Assembly: GCA_002377245.1 (NCBI GenBank)
Contig: DFPL01000037.1
Span: forward strand, 1-52,175
Reading direction: 5' to 3'
Source: Enterobacteriaceae bacterium UBA3516
GTDB lineage: Bacteria > Pseudomonadota > Gammaproteobacteria > Enterobacterales > Enterobacteriaceae
Length of the DNA stretch: 52,175 bases
Shown: piece by piece, positions 27,082 through 35,865 of the stretch
Position numbering within the stretch: the first letter of the stretch is position 1
Layout: every line of letters starts with the position of its first letter
Made by a program: the position numbers and the translations under genes
Notes under the pieces: model-generated
The model's database searches: none
What the model saw: the letters and a program-made list of their open reading frames with translations, nothing else
What the model was told of the DNA's origin: nothing

Positions 27082-27468
27082 TTATTTTTTAATGTAGGCG
27101 ACGGCTTCTATTTCTACCAATGCATCTTTCGGCAATTTTCCTGCCTGAATACAAGAGCGCGCAGGTGCGCCAACATCGCCAAAGAATTCGGTATAGACTT
27201 CATTAAATGCGGCGAAGTCCTCCATTCTTCCCAGGAAACAGGTGGTTTTAATAACGGTATCCAATGATGCGCCGGCTTGCTCCAGTACCGCTTTTACATT
27301 GAGCAGAGACTGACGCGTTTGTGCTTTAATTTCATCAGCAGGAAACGCCATCGTTGCCGGGTCAAGAGGCAACTGCCCGGACGTGAAGACCAGATCGCCA
27401 AACGAAATAGCCTGAGAATAAGGTCCGATCGCGGCGGGTGCAGATTCAGTATTAATAATCGATTTCAT
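27082..27468 (-). CDS. RidA family reactive enamine/imine deaminase
   Basis: A 128-residue RidA (YjgF/YER057c/UK114) protein. RidA hydrolyses reactive enamine/imine intermediates such as 2-aminoacrylate made by PLP enzymes from serine or cysteine. Motifs: GPYSQAI near the N-terminus, the Arg of GAPARSCIQAGKLPKDALVEIEAVA (Arg and Glu bind the substrate carboxylate and water). The ATG at 27468 has a strong AGGAGA site; the longer frame upstream has no family match. It follows a MetC-like C-S lyase on the same strand (150-base gap), a lyase type that releases exactly such enamines. The housekeeping ridA lies elsewhere in enterobacteria. Confidence 0.9.
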   Translation of the reverse strand: MKSIINTESAPAAIGPYSQAISFGDLVFTSGQLPLDPATMAFPADEIKAQTRQSLLNVKAVLEQAGASLDTVIKTTCFLGRMEDFAAFNEVYTEFFGDVGAPARSCIQAGKLPKDALVEIEAVAYIKK

Positions 27469-27618
27469 TACGTTCTCCTGTGAATAAATAATGTCATGCC
27501 CTGGCCTGGATATACGTAGGCAAAAATAACCCACTGGCGGTGGCAGGATGATGACGTAAAGACGTGCGCTTTCCAGTGGTTGCTCCAGCGCCGTCTGGCG
27601 CAACCACATGCTGTAAAA

Positions 27619-28824
27619 TTAACCGGCCAGATGGCGCAGAGCCTGATCGAGGTCTTTGACTAAATCGATGGGATCCTCTAAACCAATCTGCAGACGGAAC
27701 GCCTCGCCTTCATAGGGCCAATGATATTCAGGGCGGTCTTTACGCGGATTGAAGGGGATTGCCAGGCTTTCAAAGCCGCCCCATGAGAAACCAATGCCAA
27801 AGTATTCCATGCTATCAATAAACTTCTCGACAGACGCTTTTGAATACTGCGGCTTCAGCACCACGCTGAACAGCCCGCTTGAGCCCGTGAAGTCGCGTTT
27901 CCAGATCTCATGGCCCGGACATGACGGTAATGCCGGGTGTAACACCTGTTCAACTTCAGGACGTTCCTCAAACCACTTGGCAATTTTCAATGCCGAAGCC
28001 TGGTGACGCTCAAGACGTAGCGACATGGTGCGCAGGCCACGCTGAGCGAGGTAGACGTCATCCGGGGCAGCGTGCAAACCAAACAGGTAGACGAAGCGAC
28101 GAATCGCAAGCCAGGTCTCTTTATTCGCTGTGATGAGCCCCATCTGGGCGTCAGAGTGGCCAACGATGTATTTGGTAGCAGCATGGACCGAAACATCCAC
28201 CCCATGATCGAAGGGTTTAAAGAACAAGGGGGTTGCCCATGTATTATCAATAATCACTTTGGCATTACGCTCATGAGCGATTTTAGTGATGGCCGGAATA
28301 TCCTGAATATCGAAGGTCTGGGACCCAGGGGATTCAGTAAAGACCACCGTCGTGTTGTCTTTGAACAGATCGACAATACCGCTGCCTATTGACGGATCAA
28401 AGAAGGTGGCAGAGACACCCATTTTCGCCAAAACATTATTGACGAAACCACGTGTTGGCCCGTAAACGCTACCGCTGACAAGAATATGATCGCCCGCTTT
28501 CACCAACGCCAGCAATGCACTTGTACAGGCAGCAAGGCCGGTCGGCACTAACAGAGAGCGATGACCACCTTCAAGTTCTGCCAGTGCTTTTTGCACGGCG
28601 AATGTCGTCGGCGTACCAAAGCGACCGTAGTACATGACTTCATCTTCCGCATCTTCAAACAGCGCCTGATGACGTTCACTAAGCGCTTGGCAGTTCTTAA
28701 AGATAACGGTCGATGCATGGTAGACCGGTGGGTTGACTACGCCCCCAAAAACTTCCGGATCAAACGGACCATGGCAAAGATAGGTCTCTGCTGAAACTTG
28801 GTTATCAAAATTGTGATTCGACAT
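27619..28824 (-). CDS. MetC-like PLP C-S lyase (cystathionine beta-lyase / cysteine desulfhydrase type)
   Basis: A 401-residue PLP enzyme of the Cys/Met metabolism family. It aligns by eye along its length with E. coli MetC (shared blocks: YYGRFGTPT, FTESPGSQTF, IDNTWATPLFFK, KRDFTGSSGLFS, IGLEDPIDLVKDLD). The PLP lysine is in HAATKYIVGHSD (about residue 213). Cystathionine beta-lyases of this type also split cysteine and cystine to pyruvate, ammonia and sulfide. Position next to ridA, an aminotransferase and an amino-acid permease suggests catabolism rather than methionine synthesis; methionine gamma-lyase activity is a less likely alternative. GGAAGGG site before the ATG. Confidence 0.88.
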   Translation of the reverse strand: MSNHNFDNQVSAETYLCHGPFDPEVFGGVVNPPVYHASTVIFKNCQALSERHQALFEDAEDEVMYYGRFGTPTTFAVQKALAELEGGHRSLLVPTGLAACTSALLALVKAGDHILVSGSVYGPTRGFVNNVLAKMGVSATFFDPSIGSGIVDLFKDNTTVVFTESPGSQTFDIQDIPAITKIAHERNAKVIIDNTWATPLFFKPFDHGVDVSVHAATKYIVGHSDAQMGLITANKETWLAIRRFVYLFGLHAAPDDVYLAQRGLRTMSLRLERHQASALKIAKWFEERPEVEQVLHPALPSCPGHEIWKRDFTGSSGLFSVVLKPQYSKASVEKFIDSMEYFGIGFSWGGFESLAIPFNPRKDRPEYHWPYEGEAFRLQIGLEDPIDLVKDLDQALRHLAG

Positions 28825-28885
28825 TTTCCCTTCCTCTTCTTACTACACTAACTGACTCAATTTATCTGCCCTATTCCACGAGGGA

Positions 28886-30082
28886 TTAAGAGGGCAACGC
28901 ATTAAGGGAATGTTTCAGCCTCAATACTGCTTCTTTCAGATGTGCGTCCGACACGGTTACGTATGACATCCTCAACGTTGAGCAGTCTGGCTGATTACAG
29001 TAAAAAAACTCCCCTGGTACATAAACAACACCCTGGCTCAATGTCTTGCTGAGCCATTTAGTGGTATTCATTTCATATTTGAACCTCGCCCAAAGAAACA
29101 TTCCGCCTTTAGGTTTATGAAATGTCAGATGGTCACCTAATTCTTTTTCGAGCTGTTCGCTCAGTATTTGACACTTTTGTTTATAGGATGCCCGGATAAT
29201 CTCAATCTGATTACCAAGGCGACCCGTTAATAAATAGTGATACGTCAGCGATTGCGAGAGGGCACTGGTGTGTAAATCGGTCGCCTGCTTAAGGTTAACG
29301 ACTGCTTTTTTCAACCAGTCAGGTACAATCACCCATCCGACACGGGCGCCGGGTGTTAATATCTTCGAAAATGTCGAGGTGTAAATGACATTTTCTGTAT
29401 TATCCATTTCTTTCGCATAAGCTCTTAAGGGCTTAAAAGTCTCATTTGTGAAGTTAATTTCGCCATAGGGATCATCTTCAATGATAACAAAATTATATCG
29501 TCTGGATAATTCAACAAGTCGTTTACGTCGTTCATCTGAAAGTGTTACGCCCCCAGGATTGCCAAATGTCGGCACAATATAAACAGCTTTAATACAGGTT
29601 TTTTCTACTAATTGTTCCAGTTCATCAACAATCATTCCATCAGCATCGGTGCCAACCGAAACAAATTCGGCTTCCGCTAACTGAAATATTTGTAAGGCGG
29701 CGAGGTATGTCGGTTTTTCAACCACAACTATGTCGCCTGGGTTAATCAATGCACGAGCAACAATATCAAGAGACTGCTGAGAACCTGAAGTCACAATAAC
29801 GTCATCAACATCGCAAATGATTGTTCTTTTTAGCAGTAACTGGCATATCAGTTGGCGTAAGCCAGGATCGCCCTCACTTAATCCATATTGAAAAGCGTCC
29901 TTCCAGGCGTGGGTTAAGACCTTATCCATGGCTATCTGTAGCCCTTCATGATCGAAGAGATCAGGGTTGGGAATACCGCCGCCTAATGAGATTACGCCTT
30001 CCATTTTACTATGCTTCAATAACTCCCTGATTGCTGACGATTGCAGGTTTTGTACTTTTTGGGCAATTTTTATATTTGACAT
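28886..30082 (-). CDS. PLP-dependent aminotransferase (class I/II, 2-aminoadipate/aromatic type)
   Basis: A 398-residue fold-type I aminotransferase similar to LysN/MocR-like aminotransferases but without the MocR helix-turn-helix. The substrate-loop start (SLGGGIPNPDLF), the PLP contacts (TSGSQQSLD; IVPTFGNPGG; IIEDDPYGEI) and the PLP lysine in YTSTFSKILTPGARVGW (about residue 235) are all visible. It has an AAGGTG site before the ATG and lies 61 bases upstream of the MetC-like gene on the same strand, so they are probably co-transcribed. A strong terminator separates it from the upstream permease, so it needs its own promoter in 30083-30163. Substrate unknown. Confidence 0.85.
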   Translation of the reverse strand: MSNIKIAQKVQNLQSSAIRELLKHSKMEGVISLGGGIPNPDLFDHEGLQIAMDKVLTHAWKDAFQYGLSEGDPGLRQLICQLLLKRTIICDVDDVIVTSGSQQSLDIVARALINPGDIVVVEKPTYLAALQIFQLAEAEFVSVGTDADGMIVDELEQLVEKTCIKAVYIVPTFGNPGGVTLSDERRKRLVELSRRYNFVIIEDDPYGEINFTNETFKPLRAYAKEMDNTENVIYTSTFSKILTPGARVGWVIVPDWLKKAVVNLKQATDLHTSALSQSLTYHYLLTGRLGNQIEIIRASYKQKCQILSEQLEKELGDHLTFHKPKGGMFLWARFKYEMNTTKWLSKTLSQGVVYVPGEFFYCNQPDCSTLRMSYVTVSDAHLKEAVLRLKHSLNALPS

Positions 30083-30163
30083 CTTTTACACCTTATTTAC
30101 TTCATCTCAGTCTGGCTTCATCCCACAGACTTTCTAAAGACCATTTACTGCATTGGTCCAGCT

Positions 30164-30210
30164 AAAAAAAATTGCGGGCCATCATGAATTCAATTAATGA
30201 TGACCCGCAA
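30164..30210 (-). terminator. Strong rho-independent terminator after the permease gene
   Basis: On the minus strand a long stem (TTGCGGG then CATCAT paired with ATGATG then CCCGCAA, one G-T wobble) is followed by eight T residues. It starts about 80 bases after the permease stop and should uncouple the permease from the aminotransferase. Confidence 0.92.
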
Positions 30211-30293
30211 CACAACACAAAATGCAGACATCAAATAAAACATTGTTACCTAAAGCACAAACCTGCCATTGACTATTTTGCACGCAACAACAA

Positions 30294-31571
30294 TTAAGAG
30301 AACAACATGACAAATGGCCCGATACACATCAGCATGCCAATCAAAATTACGTAATAGACTGACGCGCCACGTAAATCCACGAACTTGTCATTCTTAAGGA
30401 TTATTACACCGGGTACGATGCAGCTAATAAGGCCATAGGTCACCCCACCAAATACAAACACTTTCAGAATTGGGAAGTTCGTTAATACAATTAACCACAA
30501 CACCAGAACAACCATAAAGAAAGCAGTTACGGCATTGAATTTTTCGCTGTTGTCTTTCTGTTTGAATATCTTTTTCGCAGCAACCTTGATTAACCCAACG
30601 AAAGACTCATGCACTGCCAGATAGAGCGCCAGGAATGCCGTCACGATGGAGAAAACGTTGAGGATAACGCTCATGTATTTAACGGTAGCACCCGGTATGA
30701 CTTTTGCCGCCAAAGCCAGTGCAGAAATGTTGTCCTGATATGCTCGTAGCGCATCTGCTTCACTGATAGACAATACGATAGACACAACAAACAGTAATAC
30801 CGTGGCGACCAGAATCACATAGGCAACTTTGTGTACGCGCAGTACTTTGTATTTCGCCACCTCTTTATCTTCTTCACGTTTTTTGTAAGCGATGTTCATT
30901 GGGTTCAAAATCCCAACGAACATAATGGAGAAGATAGCAAAGGGCAGCGTCGGGAAGGTGCCGACCACCAGATGACTGACGCTGGGTAAATCACCAATGT
31001 TGTTCAGATCCCAGAAAGGCACAACCACGAAACCAATAGCGACAATGATGACCAATTTCACGGCAATCATGCTGCCTGATACTTTGAACAGCATCTTCTC
31101 GCCTTTAGAGGCAACCAATGACAGCCCGGCAATTAATAAAAGCGACCACCACCAGTGTTCGGATAACGTCTGGGTCGTTAAACCGAATGTTTTAAGGTAA
31201 GAGGCGCTGTCATTGGTAATAGCCAGTGCATATTCCACCATTGATTTCAGCATCGTGATGGAATAAAGCGCACCGAGGAATACCCCCCAGCGACTTCCAA
31301 CATAGCTCGTAATGATGCTGAGATATGAATCATGTTCATCGCTACGTGCCATGGTCTCAATGAACAATTTCTGCATATAGAATACTGCGGGATAACCCAG
31401 GATAACCGCCAGGGCGAATACCCACACACCTTTCAGACCAACCTGTAATGGGAAAAAGACAATCCCGGAGCCGATAGCGGCACCGATACACAGTACCACC
31501 CACCCCAGATCATACATGGTGAAGGGTATATTCTTTTTATTAATCACTTCGTTATTAATTCCTACGCTCAT
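30294..31571 (-). CDS. Amino acid permease of the HAAAP family (SdaC/TdcC/DlsT type)
   Basis: A 425-residue inner membrane protein with about eleven helices. The first helix region (DLGWVVLCIGAAIGSGIVFFP) is the signature of the hydroxy/aromatic amino acid permease family, whose closest relatives SdaC, TdcC and DlsT/CyuP carry serine, threonine or cysteine with protons. The ATG at 31571 with a GGGGA site was chosen over a GTG four codons upstream. A C-S lyase, RidA and an aminotransferase follow downstream, which makes a thiol or hydroxy amino acid the likely cargo. It ends at a strong terminator and begins downstream of a LysR gene on the same strand. Confidence 0.88.
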   Translation of the reverse strand: MSVGINNEVINKKNIPFTMYDLGWVVLCIGAAIGSGIVFFPLQVGLKGVWVFALAVILGYPAVFYMQKLFIETMARSDEHDSYLSIITSYVGSRWGVFLGALYSITMLKSMVEYALAITNDSASYLKTFGLTTQTLSEHWWWSLLLIAGLSLVASKGEKMLFKVSGSMIAVKLVIIVAIGFVVVPFWDLNNIGDLPSVSHLVVGTFPTLPFAIFSIMFVGILNPMNIAYKKREEDKEVAKYKVLRVHKVAYVILVATVLLFVVSIVLSISEADALRAYQDNISALALAAKVIPGATVKYMSVILNVFSIVTAFLALYLAVHESFVGLIKVAAKKIFKQKDNSEKFNAVTAFFMVVLVLWLIVLTNFPILKVFVFGGVTYGLISCIVPGVIILKNDKFVDLRGASVYYVILIGMLMCIGPFVMLFS

Positions 31572-31943
31572 AGGAGTCCCCACTCAACTATAAATAATTA
31601 ACCCGGCCTGAACATGACATCAAAATATGCTCTTACACTTTGTCAAACTTGTATGGGAAAGTTTCACTAAATCTTTGCCGATATTTCCAATCAAATAACC
31701 ACGCCGTTATTAGTGATTGACCAGGGAAAGCTTTACATACCAAAAAACCTATGGCGATTGAATATTAGCGAAAACAGTTTCCACTTTTATTCACCTTCAG
31801 TTATTTAAAAAACTTATGATCAACCACACATTTATTTATTTTTTGTTATCGCTAAATGTGATCTAAACAATGGATTTTTATAATTATGGTTTTCGTAAGT
31901 TACATTTAAAAACGTGATCTACTTCTTGTTTGACTATTTTCTG
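31572..31943. other. Regulatory gap upstream of the permease
   Basis: A 372-base AT-rich gap with no gene-like frame. It carries AAATGTGATCTA at about 31854-31865, identical to the left half of the CRP consensus, but the right half is not conserved. The size of the gap and its position between the LysR gene and the permease suggest complex control of the permease promoter. Confidence 0.4.
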
Positions 31944-32882
31944 TCACGACAGCGCTTCGATACCCTTTTCCCAGGCGTTCCACGGTTGCTTCTCTTCCAC
32001 CAGAAAATCAATAAAAGAACGTACCTTGGGGTTGCGAAACTTGCTGGGAAAGTAGAGGGCATAAAGGCTGTGTGTGGGATACGCATACTTCCCATCGAGC
32101 TTTAGCGGCACCAGCTCACCGCTGGCGATATGCTTACTGATCAGATAAGAGGGCAGCCAGGCAATTCCCTGGCCAGAAAGCGCCGCCTTCAAAAGTATCA
32201 GGCTGCTGTTAGCCTGCACCGGTGTCTTCGCCTTGAGGTCACAATGCGGATGCGATGATGGCACATCGGTAAAGCGTAATGGCGGCGTCAAACCAGGATA
32301 TACCAGGCATTCATGGCTGGTCAGCTCAACACGTTTCGTCGGCGTTCCCATCCGCTGCAGGTAGGCAGGGGAAGCACAATACATCCAGCTAATTTTTGAG
32401 AGCTTTCGGGCGGCATAATTCTGCGGCGGCGTCGCAGTGATCCTCAGCGCAATATCAACATTATTTTCATTGAGATTAATCAGGTGATCGTCAAGGTCCA
32501 GAATAAGTTCTACATCATGATTCTTTTGCCGATACTCTTCAAAAATATCAATCAAGTGCGCATAGCCAAATGCGACAGAACAGGTGATTTTTAATGCGCC
32601 ATGGGGATGATTAAAATAACCACAGGTGGTATTAACAATATCATCAAATTCTTTTAATAATTCACTGGCGCGTGACACAAAGTATTCACCCGCTTCGGTT
32701 AACTGAAAAGTTCGTGTGGTTCGTTGAATAAGAGGAACCCCCAGATTTTCCTCCATCACTGCAAGCCCTTTACTGATGGCTGAAGGTGAAAGATTAAGTA
32801 GTCGGGCCGCTTCAGAGAGCCCTTTTCCTTCGCTTATTTTAACCAGCATTTCTATCTGTTTAATTGTCAGTGGTATGGGCAT
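31944..32882 (-). CDS. LysR-family regulator upstream of the permease
   Basis: A 312-residue LysR-type regulator with winged helix-turn-helix (MLVKISEGKGLSEAARLLNL then SPSAISKGLAVMEENLG) and effector-binding domain. I placed the start at ATG 32882 (MPIPLTIKQ), where the DNA-binding domain begins; the frame stays open for 33 more codons upstream with a sequence unlike the family, and the ribosome site is weak at either place. It lies on the same strand as the permease gene, 372 bases upstream, and is likely its regulator. The upstream neighbour is the terminator of the oxidase operon. Confidence 0.85.
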   Translation of the reverse strand: MPIPLTIKQIEMLVKISEGKGLSEAARLLNLSPSAISKGLAVMEENLGVPLIQRTTRTFQLTEAGEYFVSRASELLKEFDDIVNTTCGYFNHPHGALKITCSVAFGYAHLIDIFEEYRQKNHDVELILDLDDHLINLNENNVDIALRITATPPQNYAARKLSKISWMYCASPAYLQRMGTPTKRVELTSHECLVYPGLTPPLRFTDVPSSHPHCDLKAKTPVQANSSLILLKAALSGQGIAWLPSYLISKHIASGELVPLKLDGKYAYPTHSLYALYFPSKFRNPKVRSFIDFLVEEKQPWNAWEKGIEALS

Positions 32883-33021
32883 AGGGTCAACAGTATATAA
32901 GTCTGTATAAGACTGGCTAATGAAGAGTCTGCACGACTCGGTTGATAACCGCAGTATGAGTTGAAAAATATTCACAACCAAAGCAGATTTACTTTAACGC
33001 CTGGATAGTTTTTCTTTCATT

Positions 33022-33050
33022 AAAAAAGCCCGTGCAACGTATGCACGGGC
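33022..33050 (-). terminator. Strong terminator ending the oxidase operon
   Basis: Minus-strand stem GCCCGTGCA / TGCACGGGC with a 5-base loop, followed by six T residues, 113 bases after the DUF2474 gene. Confidence 0.92.
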
Positions 33051-33162
33051 ATGATGAAAATCTTCACAACCCACGGGATTGATCGCTAATGAGAGGATGT
33101 TCGCTGTCAAACGCAAAAGCTTAATCTATGGGCTGATGCCCCATTTAACTATTTTTTGGCGA

Positions 33163-33312
33163 CTATGCTTTCATGCCTGCTGCAGACATCAAAAAGCGAA
33201 ATACCATTGAAACAATGCCCAGCGCCAGAACACTGAGTGCCCAAATCACCATCATCCACACAATACCTTTCCAGAAGACAAATTGTCTTTTCCCTGCGCG
33301 TGGTTTCATCAT
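33163..33312 (-). CDS. DUF2474 small membrane protein, bd-oxidase accessory subunit
   Basis: A short gene of 48-49 residues: a basic N-terminus (MKPRAGKRQ), one hydrophobic helix (GIVWMMVIWALSVLALGIV in part) and a tail ending MSAAGMKA. This pattern matches DUF2474 proteins, the small partners found downstream of CioAB-type oxidases, analogous to CydX. Two ATG codons in tandem (33312 and 33309) follow a GAGGAG site; either may start. It lies 9 bases after cioB. Role by analogy: stabilising the oxidase in the inner membrane. Confidence 0.85.
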   Translation of the reverse strand: MMKPRAGKRQFVFWKGIVWMMVIWALSVLALGIVSMVFRFLMSAAGMKA

Positions 33313-33321
33313 GTTATCTCC

Positions 33322-34326
33322 TCAGTGATACCCTTCTCCGGCACGAACTTTTCCCCTGAAAACGTAGTAACTCCAGAAGGTATAGCCGAGGATAACCGGC
33401 AATACAGGCAGGCTCCCCGCCAACATAAATGCCTGGCTAATTTCTGCAGAAGCGGCCTGATGCAGGGTTATCGAAGGCGGAATGATGTTTGGCCAGATGC
33501 TGATCCCCAATCCTGAAAATCCCAAAAAAATCAGTAACAGAGTCAATAAGAAAGGGGTGTAATGTGCTTTTTTACCCACTGCGCGTAACACGCCCCAAAA
33601 ACTGAGTAACACCAGTACGGGAACGGGAAGAAACCAGAACAGATTGGGGAGTGTAAACCAGCGTTGAGCGATAGCCGGATGACTTAATGGCGTCCACAGG
33701 CTGATTATGCCGATCGCCACCATTAATGCAGTCAGCATCGGTACCGTCAGACGGGACATCTTTTGCTGCAGTTGACCTTCCGTCTTCATGATAAGCCAGG
33801 TGGCCCCCAACACGCCGTAAGCAATGACCAGACCGGCACCGCAAAAAAGCGCAAAAGGGTCTAGCCAGATGAGTGCCGGACCGGCGTATTCGCGTCCAGT
33901 AACGGGTAATCCGTTGAGTAAGCTACCGACCACCACACCTTGCATAAAGGTCGCCAAAATGGAACCGGCAATAAACGCTTTATCCCAGTGCGGGCGATGG
34001 GCGGGGGTGGCTTTAAAACGAAACTCAAACGCCACACCACGGAAAATCAGCCCAAACAGCATCAGCGTAAGCGGAGCCGCTAACGCATCCGTGATAACCG
34101 CATAAGCCAGTGGGAATGCGCCATACAGACTTGCTCCCCCCATCACCAGCCAGGTTTCGTTACCATCCCAGACGGGGGCGACCGTGTTGATCATGAGATC
34201 GCGTTCCGACGCATCTTTATTAAAGGGGAAGATTATCCCTATCCCTAAATCAAAACCGTCCATCACGATATACATGAGGGTGGAAAAAATAATGATGACA
34301 AACCAGACAAGCGAAAGGTCAATCAT
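33322..34326 (-). CDS. cioB: Cytochrome bd-type quinol oxidase subunit II (CioB/CydB)
   Basis: A 334-residue subunit II of a bd-type oxidase with about eight to nine helices. The conserved start (FVIIIFSTLMYIVMDGFDLG) and the NTVAPVWDGNETWLVMGG block are family hallmarks. The ATG at 34326 follows GGAGGTAACC and overlaps cioA by 8 bases; a longer upstream frame was rejected. With CioA it forms the heme-bearing heterodimer that reduces oxygen to water using quinol. Its pairing with DUF2474 fits the cyanide-insensitive subgroup. Confidence 0.93.
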   Translation of the reverse strand: MIDLSLVWFVIIIFSTLMYIVMDGFDLGIGIIFPFNKDASERDLMINTVAPVWDGNETWLVMGGASLYGAFPLAYAVITDALAAPLTLMLFGLIFRGVAFEFRFKATPAHRPHWDKAFIAGSILATFMQGVVVGSLLNGLPVTGREYAGPALIWLDPFALFCGAGLVIAYGVLGATWLIMKTEGQLQQKMSRLTVPMLTALMVAIGIISLWTPLSHPAIAQRWFTLPNLFWFLPVPVLVLLSFWGVLRAVGKKAHYTPFLLTLLLIFLGFSGLGISIWPNIIPPSITLHQAASAEISQAFMLAGSLPVLPVILGYTFWSYYVFRGKVRAGEGYH

Positions 34327-35740
34327 GTTGGTTACCTCCTTCTGCATCATTCGCGGCTGAAAGTGGACGTGCGGGGGTATTTATTTTACCGGGCCCGCCT
34401 TCAACTGCCTGATGCCCTTCCCCCTCCACTGGCCCACGCTTTATCAAGCGCATCATGTAGAGGTACCCCACGCCAAATACGGCACTGTAGACCAGGATAA
34501 AGGCCGCTAGGCTCAGGCTCATATGCAGATCGCCATGTGCTGAAACGGCATCCCGGGTGCGTTGTACGCCATAGACAACCCAGGGCTGGCGGCCAATTTC
34601 TGTTGTGAACCATCCTGCTAAAATGGCAATCAGCCCGGAAGGCCCCATCAATAAAGCAAACCAGAGAAATGGTCGATGATGGTAGAGCCGTTTTTTATAG
34701 CGCAGCCACAGGCTGAATAATCCCTGCGCAATCATGAGAAGCCCAAGGCCAACCATGAGCCTGAACGACCAGAACACGACAAGCGAGTTAGGCCTGTCCT
34801 CAGGGGGAAAACTTTTGAGTGCCGGAACCTGTTTCGTCAGGCTATGCGTGAGAATAAGGCTACCAAGTCCAGGAATTTCAACCGCATATTTGGTGCGTTC
34901 CTGAGCCATATCCGGCACACCAAAGAGAATAAGGGGCGTCGCTTCTCCCGGCCTGTTCTCCCAGTGCCCTTCAATGGCAGCAATTTTTGCTGGCTGATGC
35001 TCAAGAGTATTCAGGCCATGTCCATCGCCCAGAAAGGCCTGTAGCGGGGCCACAATTAACGCCATCCAGAGCGCCATCGAGAACATCTTACGGATAGCCG
35101 GCGTGTCGTTCCCTTTGAGTAAATGCCAGGCACCTGAGGCCCCTATAAAAAAGGCACTGGCGAGGAATGCGGCGGTGGTCATGTGCACCAGGCGCCACGG
35201 GAAAGAGGGGTTAAAGACAATCTTTAACCAGTCCTGAGGCACGACCACCCCGTTGACAATGATGTGCCCCTGCGGGGTATGCATCCAACTGTTGGAGGCC
35301 AGGATCCAGAACGTGGAGATAAGCGTGCCCAGCGCCACCATGCAGGTGGTGAAAAAGTGCAGTCCCGGCCCCACTTTGTTGCGGCCAAAGAGCATTACGC
35401 CAAGAAATCCAGCTTCGAGGAAAAAAGCTGTGAGTACTTCATAGGTCAACAGCGGGCCCGTTATGCTGCCGGCAAATTGTGAGAAACCACTCCAGTTGGT
35501 ACCAAACTGATAAGCCATGACCAGCCCGGAGACCACGCCCATACCGAAGTTCACGGCAAAAACTTTTGACCAGAAGTGATAAAGATCGTCGTAAATGCCC
35601 TGGCGCGTCTTTAGCCACATTCCTTCCAGAACGACAAGATAGCTGGCAAGGCCGATGGTAATTGCCGGGAAAATAATATGGAACGATACCGTAAAGGCAA
35701 ATTGAATTCGTGCGAGATGAAATGCATCTAAGCCAAACAT
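34319..35740 (-). CDS. cioA: Cytochrome bd-type quinol oxidase subunit I, cyanide-insensitive type (CioA)
   Basis: A 473-residue subunit I of a bd-type quinol oxidase. Heme ligands are in expected places: His21 (FTVSFHIIFP), a second His in WRLVHMTTAAF (about residue 185) and probably the Met of FWSFRLMVG. The GRQPW motif (TEIGRQPWVVYG) is present. The shorter length relative to E. coli CydA (522) reflects a short Q-loop, as in CioA enzymes known for cyanide and sulfide tolerance. AAGGAGA site. The 125-base gap upstream is the largest within the gene row, so an internal promoter is possible. Confidence 0.93.
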   Translation of the reverse strand: MFGLDAFHLARIQFAFTVSFHIIFPAITIGLASYLVVLEGMWLKTRQGIYDDLYHFWSKVFAVNFGMGVVSGLVMAYQFGTNWSGFSQFAGSITGPLLTYEVLTAFFLEAGFLGVMLFGRNKVGPGLHFFTTCMVALGTLISTFWILASNSWMHTPQGHIIVNGVVVPQDWLKIVFNPSFPWRLVHMTTAAFLASAFFIGASGAWHLLKGNDTPAIRKMFSMALWMALIVAPLQAFLGDGHGLNTLEHQPAKIAAIEGHWENRPGEATPLILFGVPDMAQERTKYAVEIPGLGSLILTHSLTKQVPALKSFPPEDRPNSLVVFWSFRLMVGLGLLMIAQGLFSLWLRYKKRLYHHRPFLWFALLMGPSGLIAILAGWFTTEIGRQPWVVYGVQRTRDAVSAHGDLHMSLSLAAFILVYSAVFGVGYLYMMRLIKRGPVEGEGHQAVEGGPGKINTPARPLSAANDAEGGNQHD

Positions 35741-35865
35741 ATTCTCTCCTTGTTACGGACGAAACCCAGGTTCAGACCTATACCTCAGATGATTTCGCCC
35801 GTAGCAGCGCCTGCGGATTTATCTGCAGCGATATCCGGATAATTTAAATAGAGGGGAGATATTAA

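Noticed and set aside
27588..27601. Hairpin GCGCC-GTCT-GGCGC between the MetC-like and ridA genes
   Set aside because: Short stem with no T-run on the minus strand; too little to call a terminator or REP element.
31854..31865. Full CRP site upstream of the permease
   Set aside because: Only the left half fits the consensus; the right half is absent.
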